From an uncultured Psychromonas sp. (GTDB taxonomy: Bacteria > Pseudomonadota > Gammaproteobacteria > Enterobacterales > Psychromonadaceae), in the NCBI RefSeq assembly GCF_947489755.1, contig NZ_CANLFB010000004.1, positions 120,818-184,817 on the forward strand: a stretch of 64,000 bases of DNA, in the 5' to 3' direction. The notes beneath the pieces are model-generated. The model was not told the origin of the DNA, did no database searches, and saw nothing but the letters and a program-made list of their open reading frames with translations. Positions 46,889 to 56,716 of the stretch are shown one piece after another (the stretch's first letter is position 1; each line of letters starts with the position of its first letter). Made by a program: the position numbers and the translations under genes.

Positions 46889-47716
46889 TTATTCTTCATA
46901 TAAATTTTCATAAACAAAATTTGTCGCTTCAATGTAACCAGGTACACTACCGCAATCAAAACGCTTACCTTTGAATTTATAAGCTAAAACACAACCTGAT
47001 TTAGCTTGCGCTAATAATGCATCAGTGATTTGAATTTCACCTGCTTTACCTGGTTTAGTGTTCTTCAATATTTCAAAAATATCAGGCGTTAAAATGTAGC
47101 GACCGATAATAGCAAGGTTACTTGGCGCTGTACCAGGAGCTGGTTTTTCAACCATATCATCAACGCGGTAAATATCATCTCTGATAACTGAACCTTTAAT
47201 GACACCATATTTATGTATTTCGTCTTCAGGTACTTCTTCAACTGCAACAATTGAACAACGGAACTGTTCATATAAAGCAACCATCTGCTTTAATACGCCA
47301 TCACCTTCTTGATTAATACATAAGTCATCAGCTAATACCACGGCAAAAGGTTGATCACCGATCAACTCTTGTCCTACCAATATAGCATGGCCAAGACCTT
47401 TCATTTGACGTTGACGAATGAAAGAAAAAGTCGCGGTATCCATAATTTTACGGATATCTTTTAATTTTTCTTCTTTTGGTGTGCCACTGATTTCTTTTTC
47501 TAATTCATAATTATGATCAAAATGATCTGAGATAGAATGCTTGCCTCGGCCTACCACAATTCCCATACCAGTCATGCCAGCTTCGATGGCTTCATCAACC
47601 CCAAATTCAATCAAAGGTTTGTTAACCAATGGCATCATTTCTTTCGGCATTGACTTAGTTGCAGGTAGAAAACGTGTGCCATAACCTGCGGCTGGAAATA
47701 AACATTTTTTAATCAT
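46889..47716 (-). CDS. galU: UTP-glucose-1-phosphate uridylyltransferase
   Basis: 275 residues. CLFPAAGYGTRFLPATKSMPKEM (nucleotide loop), VLADDLC (metal Asp) and GEIQITDALL are GalU blocks. It makes UDP-glucose for lipopolysaccharide and osmoregulated glycans. A GalF-like variant is less likely since the catalytic residues are intact. Single gene. Confidence 0.93.
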   Translation of the reverse strand: MIKKCLFPAAGYGTRFLPATKSMPKEMMPLVNKPLIEFGVDEAIEAGMTGMGIVVGRGKHSISDHFDHNYELEKEISGTPKEEKLKDIRKIMDTATFSFIRQRQMKGLGHAILVGQELIGDQPFAVVLADDLCINQEGDGVLKQMVALYEQFRCSIVAVEEVPEDEIHKYGVIKGSVIRDDIYRVDDMVEKPAPGTAPSNLAIIGRYILTPDIFEILKNTKPGKAGEIQITDALLAQAKSGCVLAYKFKGKRFDCGSVPGYIEATNFVYENLYEE

Positions 47717-47814
47717 AATCCCTCACTTAATTAATACATTTACTTGATTTAAATCTACTTTATCACTCTTTTATGCATAAAACACCTAACATAATAGAGT
47801 GATAATTTAAAAAT

Positions 47815-48687
47815 CTAGCTTCTTGTACGAGTAACACGACGACGTTCGCCGGCTTTACGATGTTGATTATGCTTTTTAACCGCTCGGCGAATTCTCGCTT
47901 GCGGATTAGTTACTTTATTCGTTTCAACACGGACTTTAGTCTCCGTTTCACGCGGCATGTTCACTAATTTTCGTAAATAATTTACTTCTTTCAGTGTTAG
48001 TTCTTGCCAACCGCCCTGCGGTAATTGATTATTTAGAATAATATTACCGTAACGAACACGCATTAAACGGCTAACTTGTAGACCTTGGCTTTCCCATAAA
48101 CGACGAACTTCACGAGTACGGCCTTCCGTTAATACAACATGGAACCAACGGTTAATACCTTCACCACCATGTTCTTTAATATCTAAGAATTTAGCTTCAC
48201 CATCTTCAAGCTGAACCCCCATGCGTAAACGGTTTAAAATAGCTTCAGTAACATCACCAAAAACACGTACAGCGTATTCACGTTCTATTTGTTGACTTGG
48301 GTGCATCATTTTATTAGCGAATTCACCATCTGTTGTAAACAACAATAAACCTGATGTATTAATATCTAATCGACCAATAGAAATCCAACGCGAACCTTTT
48401 AATACAGGTAAGCGGTCAAATACTGTTTTACGGCCTTCCTCGTCACTACGGGTACAAACTTCACCTTCAGGTTTGTTGTAAGCCAAAATACGACAGACAA
48501 CACTCTCTGCAGCTTGGTATTTAACAACATGGCCATCAAGTCTAATCACTTGCTCTTGTGTAACTCGTTCGCCTAATTCAACAATTTTACCATCAAGGCT
48601 AACACGCCCTTCTGCAATCACTGTTTCCATTTTACGACGAGAACCTAATCCAGCACGGGCTAATACTTTTTGTAATTTTTCACTCAT
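47815..48687 (-). CDS. rluB: 23S rRNA pseudouridine(2605) synthase
   Basis: 290 residues from ATG 48687 with AAAGGAAAAG upstream; an eight-codon longer frame is not needed. S4 RNA-binding domain ([21 protein letters not shown]), then the catalytic [19 protein letters not shown] with the active Asp. The tail is rich in Arg and Lys ([15 protein letters not shown]). It modifies U2605 of 23S rRNA. Adjacent to yciO, rnm and trp as in E. coli. Confidence 0.94.
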   Translation of the reverse strand: MSEKLQKVLARAGLGSRRKMETVIAEGRVSLDGKIVELGERVTQEQVIRLDGHVVKYQAAESVVCRILAYNKPEGEVCTRSDEEGRKTVFDRLPVLKGSRWISIGRLDINTSGLLLFTTDGEFANKMMHPSQQIEREYAVRVFGDVTEAILNRLRMGVQLEDGEAKFLDIKEHGGEGINRWFHVVLTEGRTREVRRLWESQGLQVSRLMRVRYGNIILNNQLPQGGWQELTLKEVNYLRKLVNMPRETETKVRVETNKVTNPQARIRRAVKKHNQHRKAGERRRVTRTRS

Positions 48688-48853
48688 TTTCTTTTCCTTT
48701 GGGTAATTCACATTATGCCAACTGCACTTTTTATTGCGCTAAACATAAAAGCGACTGTGCATACATTTCATTTTTTAACTATTTTACGAATTATTTTTTA
48801 ACTGTTTATACAAAAAACTATTCAGATTTAAACTAAACCGTCTTTTTCAATTT

Positions 48854-49474
48854 TTATTGGAATGGGCTTAAATCACCCGCCCCTTCTCTTACAATAACAA
48901 CTTCATCATCCGACAAATCAATCACGGTTGTTGGTGACTCTCCGAGATATCCACCATTAAGAATCAAATCTACTTGATTTTCTAATAGGTCTCTAATCTC
49001 TTCTGGATCAAACTCAGTACTGGTTTTACCCGGTAAAATAAGACTAGTTGTCATTAATGGTGTTGTTAATTCTTCTAATAACGCTAATGCAATTGCATTA
49101 TCTGGAATACGAATACCAATCGTACGTTTGCTTGGGTTCATTAAACGTTTAGGTAAATCTTTAGTCGATTTGAAAATAAATGTATATGCGCCGGGTGTAT
49201 TATTTTTCAACATACGATAAGCGCTATTATCAACACGAGCGTAGACTGCTATTTCAGCAAGGTCTTTACATACAAGTGTGAAATTATGCTTTTTATCTAT
49301 TTTTCTAATGTGACACATGCGTTCTAATGCGTGTTTATCATCGATTGCACAACCTAATGCATAACCGGAATCAGTAGGGTAAATAATAACTCCCCCTTTC
49401 TCGATTATTTCAGCAGCCTGTTTCATCAAACGCTTTTGTGGGTTTTCAGGGTGAACATAAAAAAACTGACTCAT
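48854..49474 (-). CDS. yciO: YciO, Sua5/YrdC family protein
   Basis: 206 residues. GGVIIYPTDSGYALGC and LEDKHALERMCHIRKI-like blocks of the YrdC fold, with PGAYTFIFKS and STTVIDL-like SPTTVIDLSDD. It is the YciO branch rather than TsaC. The exact role is unsettled. In the conserved rluB-yciO-rnm-trp cluster. Confidence 0.9.
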   Translation of the reverse strand: MSQFFYVHPENPQKRLMKQAAEIIEKGGVIIYPTDSGYALGCAIDDKHALERMCHIRKIDKKHNFTLVCKDLAEIAVYARVDNSAYRMLKNNTPGAYTFIFKSTKDLPKRLMNPSKRTIGIRIPDNAIALALLEELTTPLMTTSLILPGKTSTEFDPEEIRDLLENQVDLILNGGYLGESPTTVIDLSDDEVVIVREGAGDLSPFQ

Positions 49475-49529
49475 AATTCTCTTCTACTGTTAATGTTGGT
49501 TGTGCTTAATATTTTATAAAAAAGGTGAC

Positions 49530-50378
49530 TTAATCAAGCCGTTTGCAAGCAGGCCAATTATGCCAAATTGGCAGGCAAATATCAGGTAAAAATAAACTTT
49601 TTCCTAAATCACGCCAGCGCCCAACAAAGTGGAAGTCGCTGCCCTGTGAAGCCATTAAGTCATATTCTTTACTCCACATGCCGAGTTGCAAACGCATTTG
49701 TGGAGATTGCTGTCCGATCGCAACTTCCATTGCATCGCCACCAGCGGCTTTGAATGTAATCAATAATTTTCTTAACCATTTATTCGATAAGCTATACGCA
49801 TCAGGGTGTGCCAATACTGCTTGACCACCAGCCGCTTGAATAACCTCAATCGCATTAGCTAAATCAACCCAATCATGTGGTACATAGCCAGTATTTCCAC
49901 GACTTAAGTATTTATCAAACACTTTAGGGAAAGTAGGCGCAACACCAATTTCAACAAGATAACGAGCAAAATGAGCGCGGGTAATAGCACCATCGCCTGC
50001 TAAGGCTTTTGCGCCTTCATAGACATTCTCTATATTGGCTTTGGCTAAACGTCTGCCCATTTCAATGGCACGTTGCTCACGTTTCTCTTTCTGGATTTCA
50101 ATTAACTCAACTAATGCAGGATGTGTAGGGTCGATATTTAACCCAACCACATGAATTTCGTGATTCAACCAATTGGTAGTGACTTCAATGCCATTGATGA
50201 GTTGCAGTTTTAACTCGTTATCCTGAATATACTGTGTGGCTTCAACTAATCCATCGACAGTGTCGTGATCAGTAATCGCTAAAAAATGAACTTGTCTATT
50301 TTCAGCACGTTGTACTAATTCGCTGGGTGTGAGTTGTCCATCTGAGGCTTTAGTATGAGAATGAAGATCGATTAACAT
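49530..50378 (-). CDS. rnm: RNase AM / 5'-3' exoribonuclease (YciV)
   Basis: 282 residues from ATG 50378, where GGAT lies upstream; a 14-residue longer frame lacks support. PHP domain: IDLHSHTKASDGQLTP, ITDHDTVDG, GIEVTTNW, HPDAY and GSDFHFVG give the metal ligands. It trims the 5' ends of rRNAs and degrades short RNA. It is divergent from trp, 79 nt from the leader ORF. Confidence 0.92.
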   Translation of the reverse strand: MLIDLHSHTKASDGQLTPSELVQRAENRQVHFLAITDHDTVDGLVEATQYIQDNELKLQLINGIEVTTNWLNHEIHVVGLNIDPTHPALVELIEIQKEKREQRAIEMGRRLAKANIENVYEGAKALAGDGAITRAHFARYLVEIGVAPTFPKVFDKYLSRGNTGYVPHDWVDLANAIEVIQAAGGQAVLAHPDAYSLSNKWLRKLLITFKAAGGDAMEVAIGQQSPQMRLQLGMWSKEYDLMASQGSDFHFVGRWRDLGKSLFLPDICLPIWHNWPACKRLD

Positions 50379-50397
50379 GAATATCCTAAAAATAACC

Positions 50398-50426
50398 TTG
50401 ACATTAGGAGCAGAATGCAAAAAAAT
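50398..50426 (+). promoter_or_regulatory. trp operon promoter
   Basis: TTGACA (50398-50403), 17 bp, AAAAAT (50421-50426). The predicted start about 50433 precedes the leader ATG by 24 nt, leaving room for GGGA (50443-50446). A TATAAT at 50449 is too close to the leader start. No clear TrpR operator (CTAGTTAACTAG type) is visible. Confidence 0.6.
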
Positions 50427-50456
50427 AAGTCCTAATTAATACGGGACGTATAATAT

Positions 50457-50510
50457 ATGATTTTTAATACAATTACTCTTAAAGATTCTTGGTGGCACTC
50501 ATTCTCATAA
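50457..50510 (+). CDS. trpL: trp leader peptide, tandem Trp codons
   Basis: The 17-residue ORF reads MIFNTITLKDSWWHSFS then TAA. The two adjacent TGG codons (50490-50495) lie just before hairpin arm 1 (CTCATT, 50498-50503), and the stop codon touches arm 2. A stalled ribosome on TGG would cover arm 1 and free arm 2 to pair with arm 3, so the terminator at 50560 does not form. It is the sensor of charged tRNA-Trp. Confidence 0.88.
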   Translation: MIFNTITLKDSWWHSFS

Positions 50511-50585
50511 GCGAGCAATGAGGTTTTTGTATATTTAATTTTCCCAGAAAACCAATTTTAAAGCTCGCATATTGCGGGCTTTTTT
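50498..50585 (+). terminator. trp attenuator with competing hairpins
   Basis: Arm 1 CTCATT (50498-50503) pairs with AATGAG (50517-50522). GCGAGC (50511-50516) pairs with GCTCGC (50563-50568) as the antiterminator. AAAGCTCGCA (50560-50569) pairs with TGCGGGCTTT (50573-50582, one G-U) followed by T's: the intrinsic terminator. This is the full enteric-type attenuation design. Confidence 0.85.
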
Positions 50586-50714
50586 CATATTTGGAACAAA
50601 CAAAAAATAAACAGGTAGGCGACAATGACCATTTTATACACAGTCTTTAATTGGCGATGGCAAATAAAACAACAATAAAAACCATTTGCTCATAATATTA
50701 TTAAGGACTTAAAC

Positions 50715-52334
50715 ATGAATACTCTACACCCTATTGGCGTATTAAAAACCATTGAAGCACCCTGCAGTTACATCCTAGATTCCCTAGGGTTATTTCAACA
50801 AATAAGTGCTAAAAGCGACCATCACTTACTGTTTGATTCAGCAGAAATTGAAAGTAAAGAACACTTAAAAAGTTTACTACTTGTTGATGCTTGTTTGAAG
50901 CTGACTTGCCAAGGCTTAGTCGTCACACTAGAAGCATTGACCGATAATGGTAAAGATCTTCTTACCTTCATTGCGCCCAAATTCTCAACACAATTAATTA
51001 CCGGCCAAACACCTAGTCGACTACAACTCACTTTCCCACAATCTGATACCAGTGGTGATGAAGACCAGCGTTTAAAATCAGCGTCTCCGATGGATGCCAT
51101 TCGTTGTTTAGTTGACCGTATAAAAAAACGTTCAACACATTCAGAAGCTTTATTTCTAGGCGGTGTATTTGCTTATGATTTCATTGCAACTTTTGAACAA
51201 TTAATAGAAGTGCCTGACGGCGAAAACACCACTCCTGATTATGTTTTCTATGTGGCAGAAACATTAATGATTCACGACCACCAAACTCAACAAAGTGAAA
51301 TATTAGGCAGTATTTTTGGTGGCTTATATTCAGATGAAAGCGAACTAAGAATTACCCAGCGTATTACTGAGCTACAAGGCCTATGTGATAACTTCATCGC
51401 CCCTATTAATCAGCAAATGACCATTGACGCAAAAGTCTCAGTCGATGTCTCCGATGCAGAATATTGCGCCATTGTAGAACAACTCAAAACGAATATCGTA
51501 AAAGGTGATATTTTCCAAGTAGTGCCTTCTCGTAGTTTCTCTTTACCTTGCCCAGACCCAATTTCAGCTTATCAAAAACTGAAAGAAACCAACCCAAGTC
51601 CTTATATGTTTTATTTAAAAGACAGCGACTTTATTTTGTTTGGTGCATCACCAGAGAGTGCGATTAAATTCACACAAGAAACACAAGACGTTGAAATTTA
51701 TCCTATCGCAGGCACACGTCGTCGTGGTTTTAATAAAGATGGCACTATCAATAAAGATTTGGATGGCCGCTTAGAACTAGAGCTACGTCTAGATAAAAAA
51801 GAAACCTCTGAGCATCTTATGCTAGTTGATTTAGCACGTAATGATGTTGCGCGCATTAGTGAGCCTGGTACACGCCATGTGGCTGAACTCTTACAAGTTG
51901 ATCGTTACAGTCATGTTATGCACTTAGTGTCGCGTGTTGTAGGTAAATTACGCAGTGATTTAGATGCGTTACACGCTTATCAAGCTTGTATGAACATGGG
52001 TACCCTTGTCGGCGCACCGAAAATAAGTGCTTCTAACCTAGTGCGTAAAGTAGAAAAGAAACGCCGTGGTAGTTACGGCGGCGCTGTTGGTTACATTAAC
52101 GGCAATGGTGATATGGATAGTTGTATTGTTATTCGTTCTGCATTTGTTAAAGATGGTATTGCACAAGCACAAGCTGGTGCAGGGGTTGTTTATGATTCAG
52201 TTCCTCAGCTTGAGGCCGACGAAACACGTAGTAAAGCCGCTGCTGTATTAAACGCTATCGCATTAGCTCACGGAACTACATTGGCTAACGTAACGTCAGC
52301 AGTTAACGACACTGCCGCTAAGCAAGGAGAATAA
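50715..52334 (+). CDS. trpE: Anthranilate synthase component I
   Basis: 539 residues. The chorismate-binding domain shows VVPSRSFSLP, YPIAGTRRRG, a LVDLARNDVARIS block and MNMGTLVGAPK. It converts chorismate with ammonia from TrpG to anthranilate. An N-terminal Trp feedback site (LLLVDACLKLTCQG region) fits TrpE rather than PabB. The ribosome site AAGGA is 7 nt before the ATG. Confidence 0.96.
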   Translation: MNTLHPIGVLKTIEAPCSYILDSLGLFQQISAKSDHHLLFDSAEIESKEHLKSLLLVDACLKLTCQGLVVTLEALTDNGKDLLTFIAPKFSTQLITGQTPSRLQLTFPQSDTSGDEDQRLKSASPMDAIRCLVDRIKKRSTHSEALFLGGVFAYDFIATFEQLIEVPDGENTTPDYVFYVAETLMIHDHQTQQSEILGSIFGGLYSDESELRITQRITELQGLCDNFIAPINQQMTIDAKVSVDVSDAEYCAIVEQLKTNIVKGDIFQVVPSRSFSLPCPDPISAYQKLKETNPSPYMFYLKDSDFILFGASPESAIKFTQETQDVEIYPIAGTRRRGFNKDGTINKDLDGRLELELRLDKKETSEHLMLVDLARNDVARISEPGTRHVAELLQVDRYSHVMHLVSRVVGKLRSDLDALHAYQACMNMGTLVGAPKISASNLVRKVEKKRRGSYGGAVGYINGNGDMDSCIVIRSAFVKDGIAQAQAGAGVVYDSVPQLEADETRSKAAAVLNAIALAHGTTLANVTSAVNDTAAKQGE

Positions 52335-52338
52335 GGTC

Positions 52339-53004
52339 ATGACAATGCAAACTAATAATATCAATCAAGCACCTAATATTAACCAAGCGCCTAATATCAA
52401 CCAAGCAAATAAAGCGACCTTATTTTTTCTTGATAACTTTGATTCATTTACTTACAACTTAGTGGACCAATTTAAAACAGCCGGTTATCCCGTTAAAATT
52501 TATCGTAATAATCAGAGCGCAGAACAAATTAAAGCACACATTGATGCTTGTGAAGGTGAAGTTGTTTTAGTGTTATCACCAGGTCCAGGCACACCAAGTG
52601 CAGCAGGTTGTATGATCGATTTAATCACTTTATGTAAAGGCCAAGTGCCTATTTTAGGAATATGCTTAGGCCATCAAGCATTAATCGAACAATATGGTGG
52701 AGTTGTTGGTCAAGCAGATGAAATACAGCACGGTAAATCATCTTTAATTGCACATTGTGCTGACAAAATGTTCACTGGATTATCACAACCACTTTCTGTG
52801 GCACGTTATCACTCTTTAGTGGGTACATCGGTTCCCGCTTCGCTAGAAATCGTGGCACAATATAACGGCATGTGCATGTCGATTTATCATGAGCATGATA
52901 AGGTGATCGGTTTTCAATTTCATCCTGAGTCTATTTTAACTTGCGAAGGTGCCCAGCTTTTAGAAAACAGTCTCAACTTACTGACTGCAAAGGAGAATAA
53001 ATAA
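52339..53004 (+). CDS. trpG: Anthranilate synthase component II
   Basis: 221 residues. Class I glutamine amidotransferase: LVLSPGPGTP, nucleophile Cys in LGICLGHQALIEQYGG, and FQFHPESILT. The first 24 residues are an extra segment with NINQAP repeated three times (52357-52410), before the usual start at TLFFLDNFDSFTYN. It ends overlapping trpD by 1 nt. It is the separate short TrpG, not fused to TrpD. Confidence 0.95.
   Translation: MTMQTNNINQAPNINQAPNINQANKATLFFLDNFDSFTYNLVDQFKTAGYPVKIYRNNQSAEQIKAHIDACEGEVVLVLSPGPGTPSAAGCMIDLITLCKGQVPILGICLGHQALIEQYGGVVGQADEIQHGKSSLIAHCADKMFTGLSQPLSVARYHSLVGTSVPASLEIVAQYNGMCMSIYHEHDKVIGFQFHPESILTCEGAQLLENSLNLLTAKENK
52357..52410 (+). repeat. 18-bp in-frame tandem repeat in trpG
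   Basis: Three units of 18 bp (52357, 52375, 52393) each encode NINQAP, except that the last ends in Asn. The copies differ at third positions (AATATC, AATATT, AATATC), so they are not brand-new. Confidence 0.8.
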
Positions 53005-54026
53005 TGAGCCAATATGATGTGCAACCGACCTTAGAAAAGCTTTATCAAGGTGAAGGGCTCAGTGAGCAACAAAGTCAGGCATTTTTTGAACAAGTTGTCT
53101 CTGGTGATATGGACCCAATCGTCTTATCGTCAGTATTAACCGCATTAAAAATAAAAGGTGAAACACCCACTGAAATTACTGGAGCAGCGAAAGCACTCTT
53201 AGCACAAGCTAAAAAGTTTCCTCGCCCTGATTACCCTTTTACAGATATCGTTGGCACCGGTGGCGATGGTCTTGGTACTATTAATATATCAACAGCAAGC
53301 GCATTTGTTGCTGCGGCCTGTGGTGTCAAAGTGTGTAAACATGGCAGTCGTAGTGTTTCTAGCAAATCAGGTTCATCGGACTTACTAGCTGCGTTTGGTA
53401 TTAACTTAGATATGTCACCAGAAATAGCACGCCAATGCTTAGATAATTTAAATGTGTGTTTCATTTTTGCACCAAGCTATCACGCAGGCATGCGTTTTGC
53501 AGCGCCCGTTCGTGCAGCATTAAAAACACGTTCAATATTCAATGTACTCGGCCCATTAGTCAATCCAGCCCGCCCAGACTTTGAATTAATGGGTGTTTAT
53601 GCACCAGAGTTATTATTACCCATTGCAAAAGTACATCAGCAATTAGGCATGAAACGTGTCATGGTTGTGTATGGCAGTGGTTTAGATGAAGTCGCTTTAC
53701 ATGGTAGTACTCAGGTCGCTGAATTACATAACGGTGAAATAACAGAATACACATTAACACCGGAAGATTTCGGTGTTGATTACTACCCTGTTGAAAGCAT
53801 TTTTGGTGGTACACCAGAAGAAAATAAAGACATCATCGAAGACATTCTACAAGGTAAAGGCACGGCTGCTCAACAAGCCGCTGTCGCGATTAATGTATCA
53901 GCTCTATTAGTGTTAAACGGTAAGGCAGATAACTTTAAACAAGGCACAGAAATGGCTATAACAAGCATGCAATCAGGTCAACCACTATCACTATTAAAAC
54001 AACTTGCGGAGCAAAGCAATGCTTAA
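53004..54026 (+). CDS. trpD: Anthranilate phosphoribosyltransferase
   Basis: 340 residues. VGTGGDGLGTINISTASAF (PRPP loop), KHGSRSVSSKSGSSD and GPLVNPARP are the family blocks. It joins anthranilate and PRPP. The start overlaps the trpG stop and the end overlaps the start of trpC by 8 nt, so translation is coupled. Confidence 0.97.
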   Translation: MSQYDVQPTLEKLYQGEGLSEQQSQAFFEQVVSGDMDPIVLSSVLTALKIKGETPTEITGAAKALLAQAKKFPRPDYPFTDIVGTGGDGLGTINISTASAFVAAACGVKVCKHGSRSVSSKSGSSDLLAAFGINLDMSPEIARQCLDNLNVCFIFAPSYHAGMRFAAPVRAALKTRSIFNVLGPLVNPARPDFELMGVYAPELLLPIAKVHQQLGMKRVMVVYGSGLDEVALHGSTQVAELHNGEITEYTLTPEDFGVDYYPVESIFGGTPEENKDIIEDILQGKGTAAQQAAVAINVSALLVLNGKADNFKQGTEMAITSMQSGQPLSLLKQLAEQSNA

Positions 54027-55431
54027 TGATCAAAGTTTACAAGAAACTATTTTAGGCAAAATTGTTGATGACAAGTTGCTATGGGTTGAAGAAAGAAAAC
54101 AACAACAACCTTTAATTAAATTCAAAGACGAATTAGTAGAAAGCGACCGTCACTTTTATGAAGCACTAGATCAACAAGATAGTGTGTTCATTCTTGAATG
54201 CAAAAAAGCCTCCCCGTCAAAAGGCTTGATACGTGAAGACTTCGATTTAGACTTAATCGCTAGCGTTTATAAAAACTATGCCTCTGCGATTTCAGTACTG
54301 ACTGAAGAAAAGTATTTTCAAGGTGATATGGAATACATTAATAAAGTGCGAGAACAAGTAACACAGCCGGTTATTTGTAAAGACTTTATTGTTGATCCTT
54401 ACCAAATTTACTTAGCGCGCTATTACAAAGCCGATGCTATTTTGCTGATGTTGTCAGTGTTAGATGATGATGCTTACCAAGCTTACCGAGATACTGCGCA
54501 TAGCTTGAATATGGGTGTATTAACCGAAGTCAGTAACGAGCATGAATTAGTCCGTGCTATTGCACTCAATGCTAAAGTTATTGGTATTAACAATAGAGAC
54601 TTACGTGATCTTAGTATCGATTTAAACCGTACTAAAGAGCTGGCCGTAAAAATACCAGCAGACCGCATCGTTATTTCAGAATCTGGTATTTACAACCATC
54701 AACAAGTAAAAGAATTAAGTCAATATGCGAACGGATTTTTAGTCGGCAGTTCTATTATGTCTCAACCCAATATTGACCGAGCTTGTAGACAACTTATTTT
54801 AGGCGAAAACAAAGTGTGTGGATTAACTCATGCACGTGATGCTGCAGATGTTCATAAAGCGGGTGCCGTCTATGGTGGCTTAATTTTTGTTGAACAATCA
54901 CCTCGTTTGGTTGCACTAGAACAAGCTCGTTTAGTGATGCTAGGTGCACCTCTTTTGTACGTAGGTGTTTTCCAAAATGAAGATATTGAGCTAATTGCCT
55001 ACACAGTCAAAAGCTTGGGGCTCAGTGCGGTACAGTTACATGGTGATGAGACACCAAAATACATTAAAGAGTTATTAACAGTCTTACCTAAAAGCTGTGA
55101 AATTTGGAAAGCCCATGGCATCAGTGATAGCTTACCTGCATTTGAAAAATACAATGTCAGTAAACATATATTAGATACACGTGTTGGTACGCAAAGTGGC
55201 GGTACAGGACAAGTCTTTGATTGGTCACTATTGAATTCACAAAATAAAAATATTGATAAAAGCACTATTTTATTAGCGGGTGGTCTTACTCCAGAAAATG
55301 CACAACAAGCCGCATTAGTTGGCTGTGCTGGGTTAGACTTCAATTCAGGTGTTGAATCTGCCCCAGGTAAAAAAGACGCAGACAAATTAAACCGTAGTTT
55401 CTCAGCAATACGTCAGTACATGAAAAGATAG
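54019..55431 (+). CDS. trpC: Bifunctional IGP synthase / PRA isomerase
   Basis: 470 residues from ATG 54019, with GGAG 9 nt upstream; a TTG at 54004 is not the start. IGPS half (1-255): FILECKKASPSKGLIREDF, PVICKDFIVDPYQ and ISESGIYNHQQV. PRAI half (256-470): KVCGLTHARDAADV, VQLHGDETPKYI and DTRVGTQSGGTGQVFDW. The fusion is usual in gammaproteobacteria. Both halves keep their active-site residues. Confidence 0.96.
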   Translation: MLNDQSLQETILGKIVDDKLLWVEERKQQQPLIKFKDELVESDRHFYEALDQQDSVFILECKKASPSKGLIREDFDLDLIASVYKNYASAISVLTEEKYFQGDMEYINKVREQVTQPVICKDFIVDPYQIYLARYYKADAILLMLSVLDDDAYQAYRDTAHSLNMGVLTEVSNEHELVRAIALNAKVIGINNRDLRDLSIDLNRTKELAVKIPADRIVISESGIYNHQQVKELSQYANGFLVGSSIMSQPNIDRACRQLILGENKVCGLTHARDAADVHKAGAVYGGLIFVEQSPRLVALEQARLVMLGAPLLYVGVFQNEDIELIAYTVKSLGLSAVQLHGDETPKYIKELLTVLPKSCEIWKAHGISDSLPAFEKYNVSKHILDTRVGTQSGGTGQVFDWSLLNSQNKNIDKSTILLAGGLTPENAQQAALVGCAGLDFNSGVESAPGKKDADKLNRSFSAIRQYMKR

Positions 55432-55528
55432 ACATGCAACGATAACCATGAAGCGATAGTCATGTAGTAATAAACATGGCTCATGACAAGAAACAGACAG
55501 TAATAAACGCATTATAAGGTAAAAAAAC

Positions 55529-56716
55529 ATGAAAACGTTAGACGCATATTTTGGTGACTTTGGTGGTATGTATGTACCACAAATATTAGTCCCAGCATTA
55601 AAGCAGCTTGAAGCAGAATTCTTAAAAGCACAAACGGATGAGTCTTTTAACGCTGAATTACAAGACCTATTAACAGAGTATGCTGGACGCCCTACTCCGT
55701 TAACATTGTGTCGTAATTTAACCAAAGGTAAAAAGACTAAGTTATATCTTAAACGTGAGGACTTATTACACGGTGGTGCACACAAAACTAACCAAGTACT
55801 AGGACAAGCCCTATTAGCAAAACGTATGGGCAAAACTGAAATTATTGCTGAAACAGGGGCAGGCCAACATGGTGTCGCTACTGCCTTGGCTTGTGCGTTA
55901 TTAGGGCTTAAATGTCGTGTATACATGGGTGCAGTTGATTGCGAACGCCAAAAACCTAACATGTTTAGAATGCGTTTAATGGGCGCAGAAGTGATTCCTG
56001 TAACATCAGGGTCTGCCACCTTAAAAGACGCTTGTAATGAAGCATTGCGTGACTGGGCTGGTAGCTACGATACATCACATTATTTACTAGGTACTGCGGC
56101 AGGTCCACATCCATTCCCTACCATTGTTCGTGAATATCAAAAAGTGATTGGCGAAGAAGCAAAAGTACAATGTTTACGTAAAGAAGGTATTTTACCTAAT
56201 AAAGTAATTGCCTGTGTTGGTGGTGGTTCAAATGCAATCGGTATATTCTCTGATTTTATTGATGATGAGAACGTAGAGCTTATTGGTGTTGAGCCAGGTG
56301 GTCACGGTATTGAAACCGGTGAGCATGGCTGCCCTATCGCGTGTGGTACTGATGGTATTTTCTTTGGAATGAAGTCATTAATGATGCAAGATCAACAAGG
56401 GCAAATCCAAGAGTCATACTCTATTTCAGCAGGCCTTGACTTCCCATCTGTTGGTCCACAGCATGCTCACTTAGCCAAAACGGGTCGAGCACAGTATGTC
56501 AACGCGACTGATGACGAAGCATTAATGGCATTTAAAGCACTAGCAGAACAAGAAGGGATCATCCCCGCACTAGAATCTGCACATGCCTTAGCACACGCAT
56601 TAAAAATCATAGAAGAAGATGATAAAGAACAAGTGATTATTGTTAACTTATCTGGACGTGGTGATAAAGATATCTTTACTGTTGCCGATATTTTCGAAGA
56701 AAGAGGTCTAATCTAA
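55529..56716 (+). CDS. trpB: Tryptophan synthase beta chain
   Basis: 395 residues. [19 protein letters not shown] and [18 protein letters not shown] with the PLP lysine; [12 protein letters not shown] and [11 protein letters not shown] phosphate site. It joins indole and serine. A 97-bp spacer separates it from trpC, an internal gap without an obvious promoter, and it overlaps trpA by 1 nt. Confidence 0.97.
   Translation: MKTLDAYFGDFGGMYVPQILVPALKQLEAEFLKAQTDESFNAELQDLLTEYAGRPTPLTLCRNLTKGKKTKLYLKREDLLHGGAHKTNQVLGQALLAKRMGKTEIIAETGAGQHGVATALACALLGLKCRVYMGAVDCERQKPNMFRMRLMGAEVIPVTSGSATLKDACNEALRDWAGSYDTSHYLLGTAAGPHPFPTIVREYQKVIGEEAKVQCLRKEGILPNKVIACVGGGSNAIGIFSDFIDDENVELIGVEPGGHGIETGEHGCPIACGTDGIFFGMKSLMMQDQQGQIQESYSISAGLDFPSVGPQHAHLAKTGRAQYVNATDDEALMAFKALAEQEGIIPALESAHALAHALKIIEEDDKEQVIIVNLSGRGDKDIFTVADIFEERGLI

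Noticed and set aside
50443..50460. TATAAT at 50449 as the trp -10 box
   Set aside because: It would start transcription inside the leader ORF; TTGACA at 50398 fits better.
55402..56019. 205-codon minus-strand frame over trpB
   Set aside because: Antisense shadow of a conserved gene; Pro/Ser/Cys-rich product without family.
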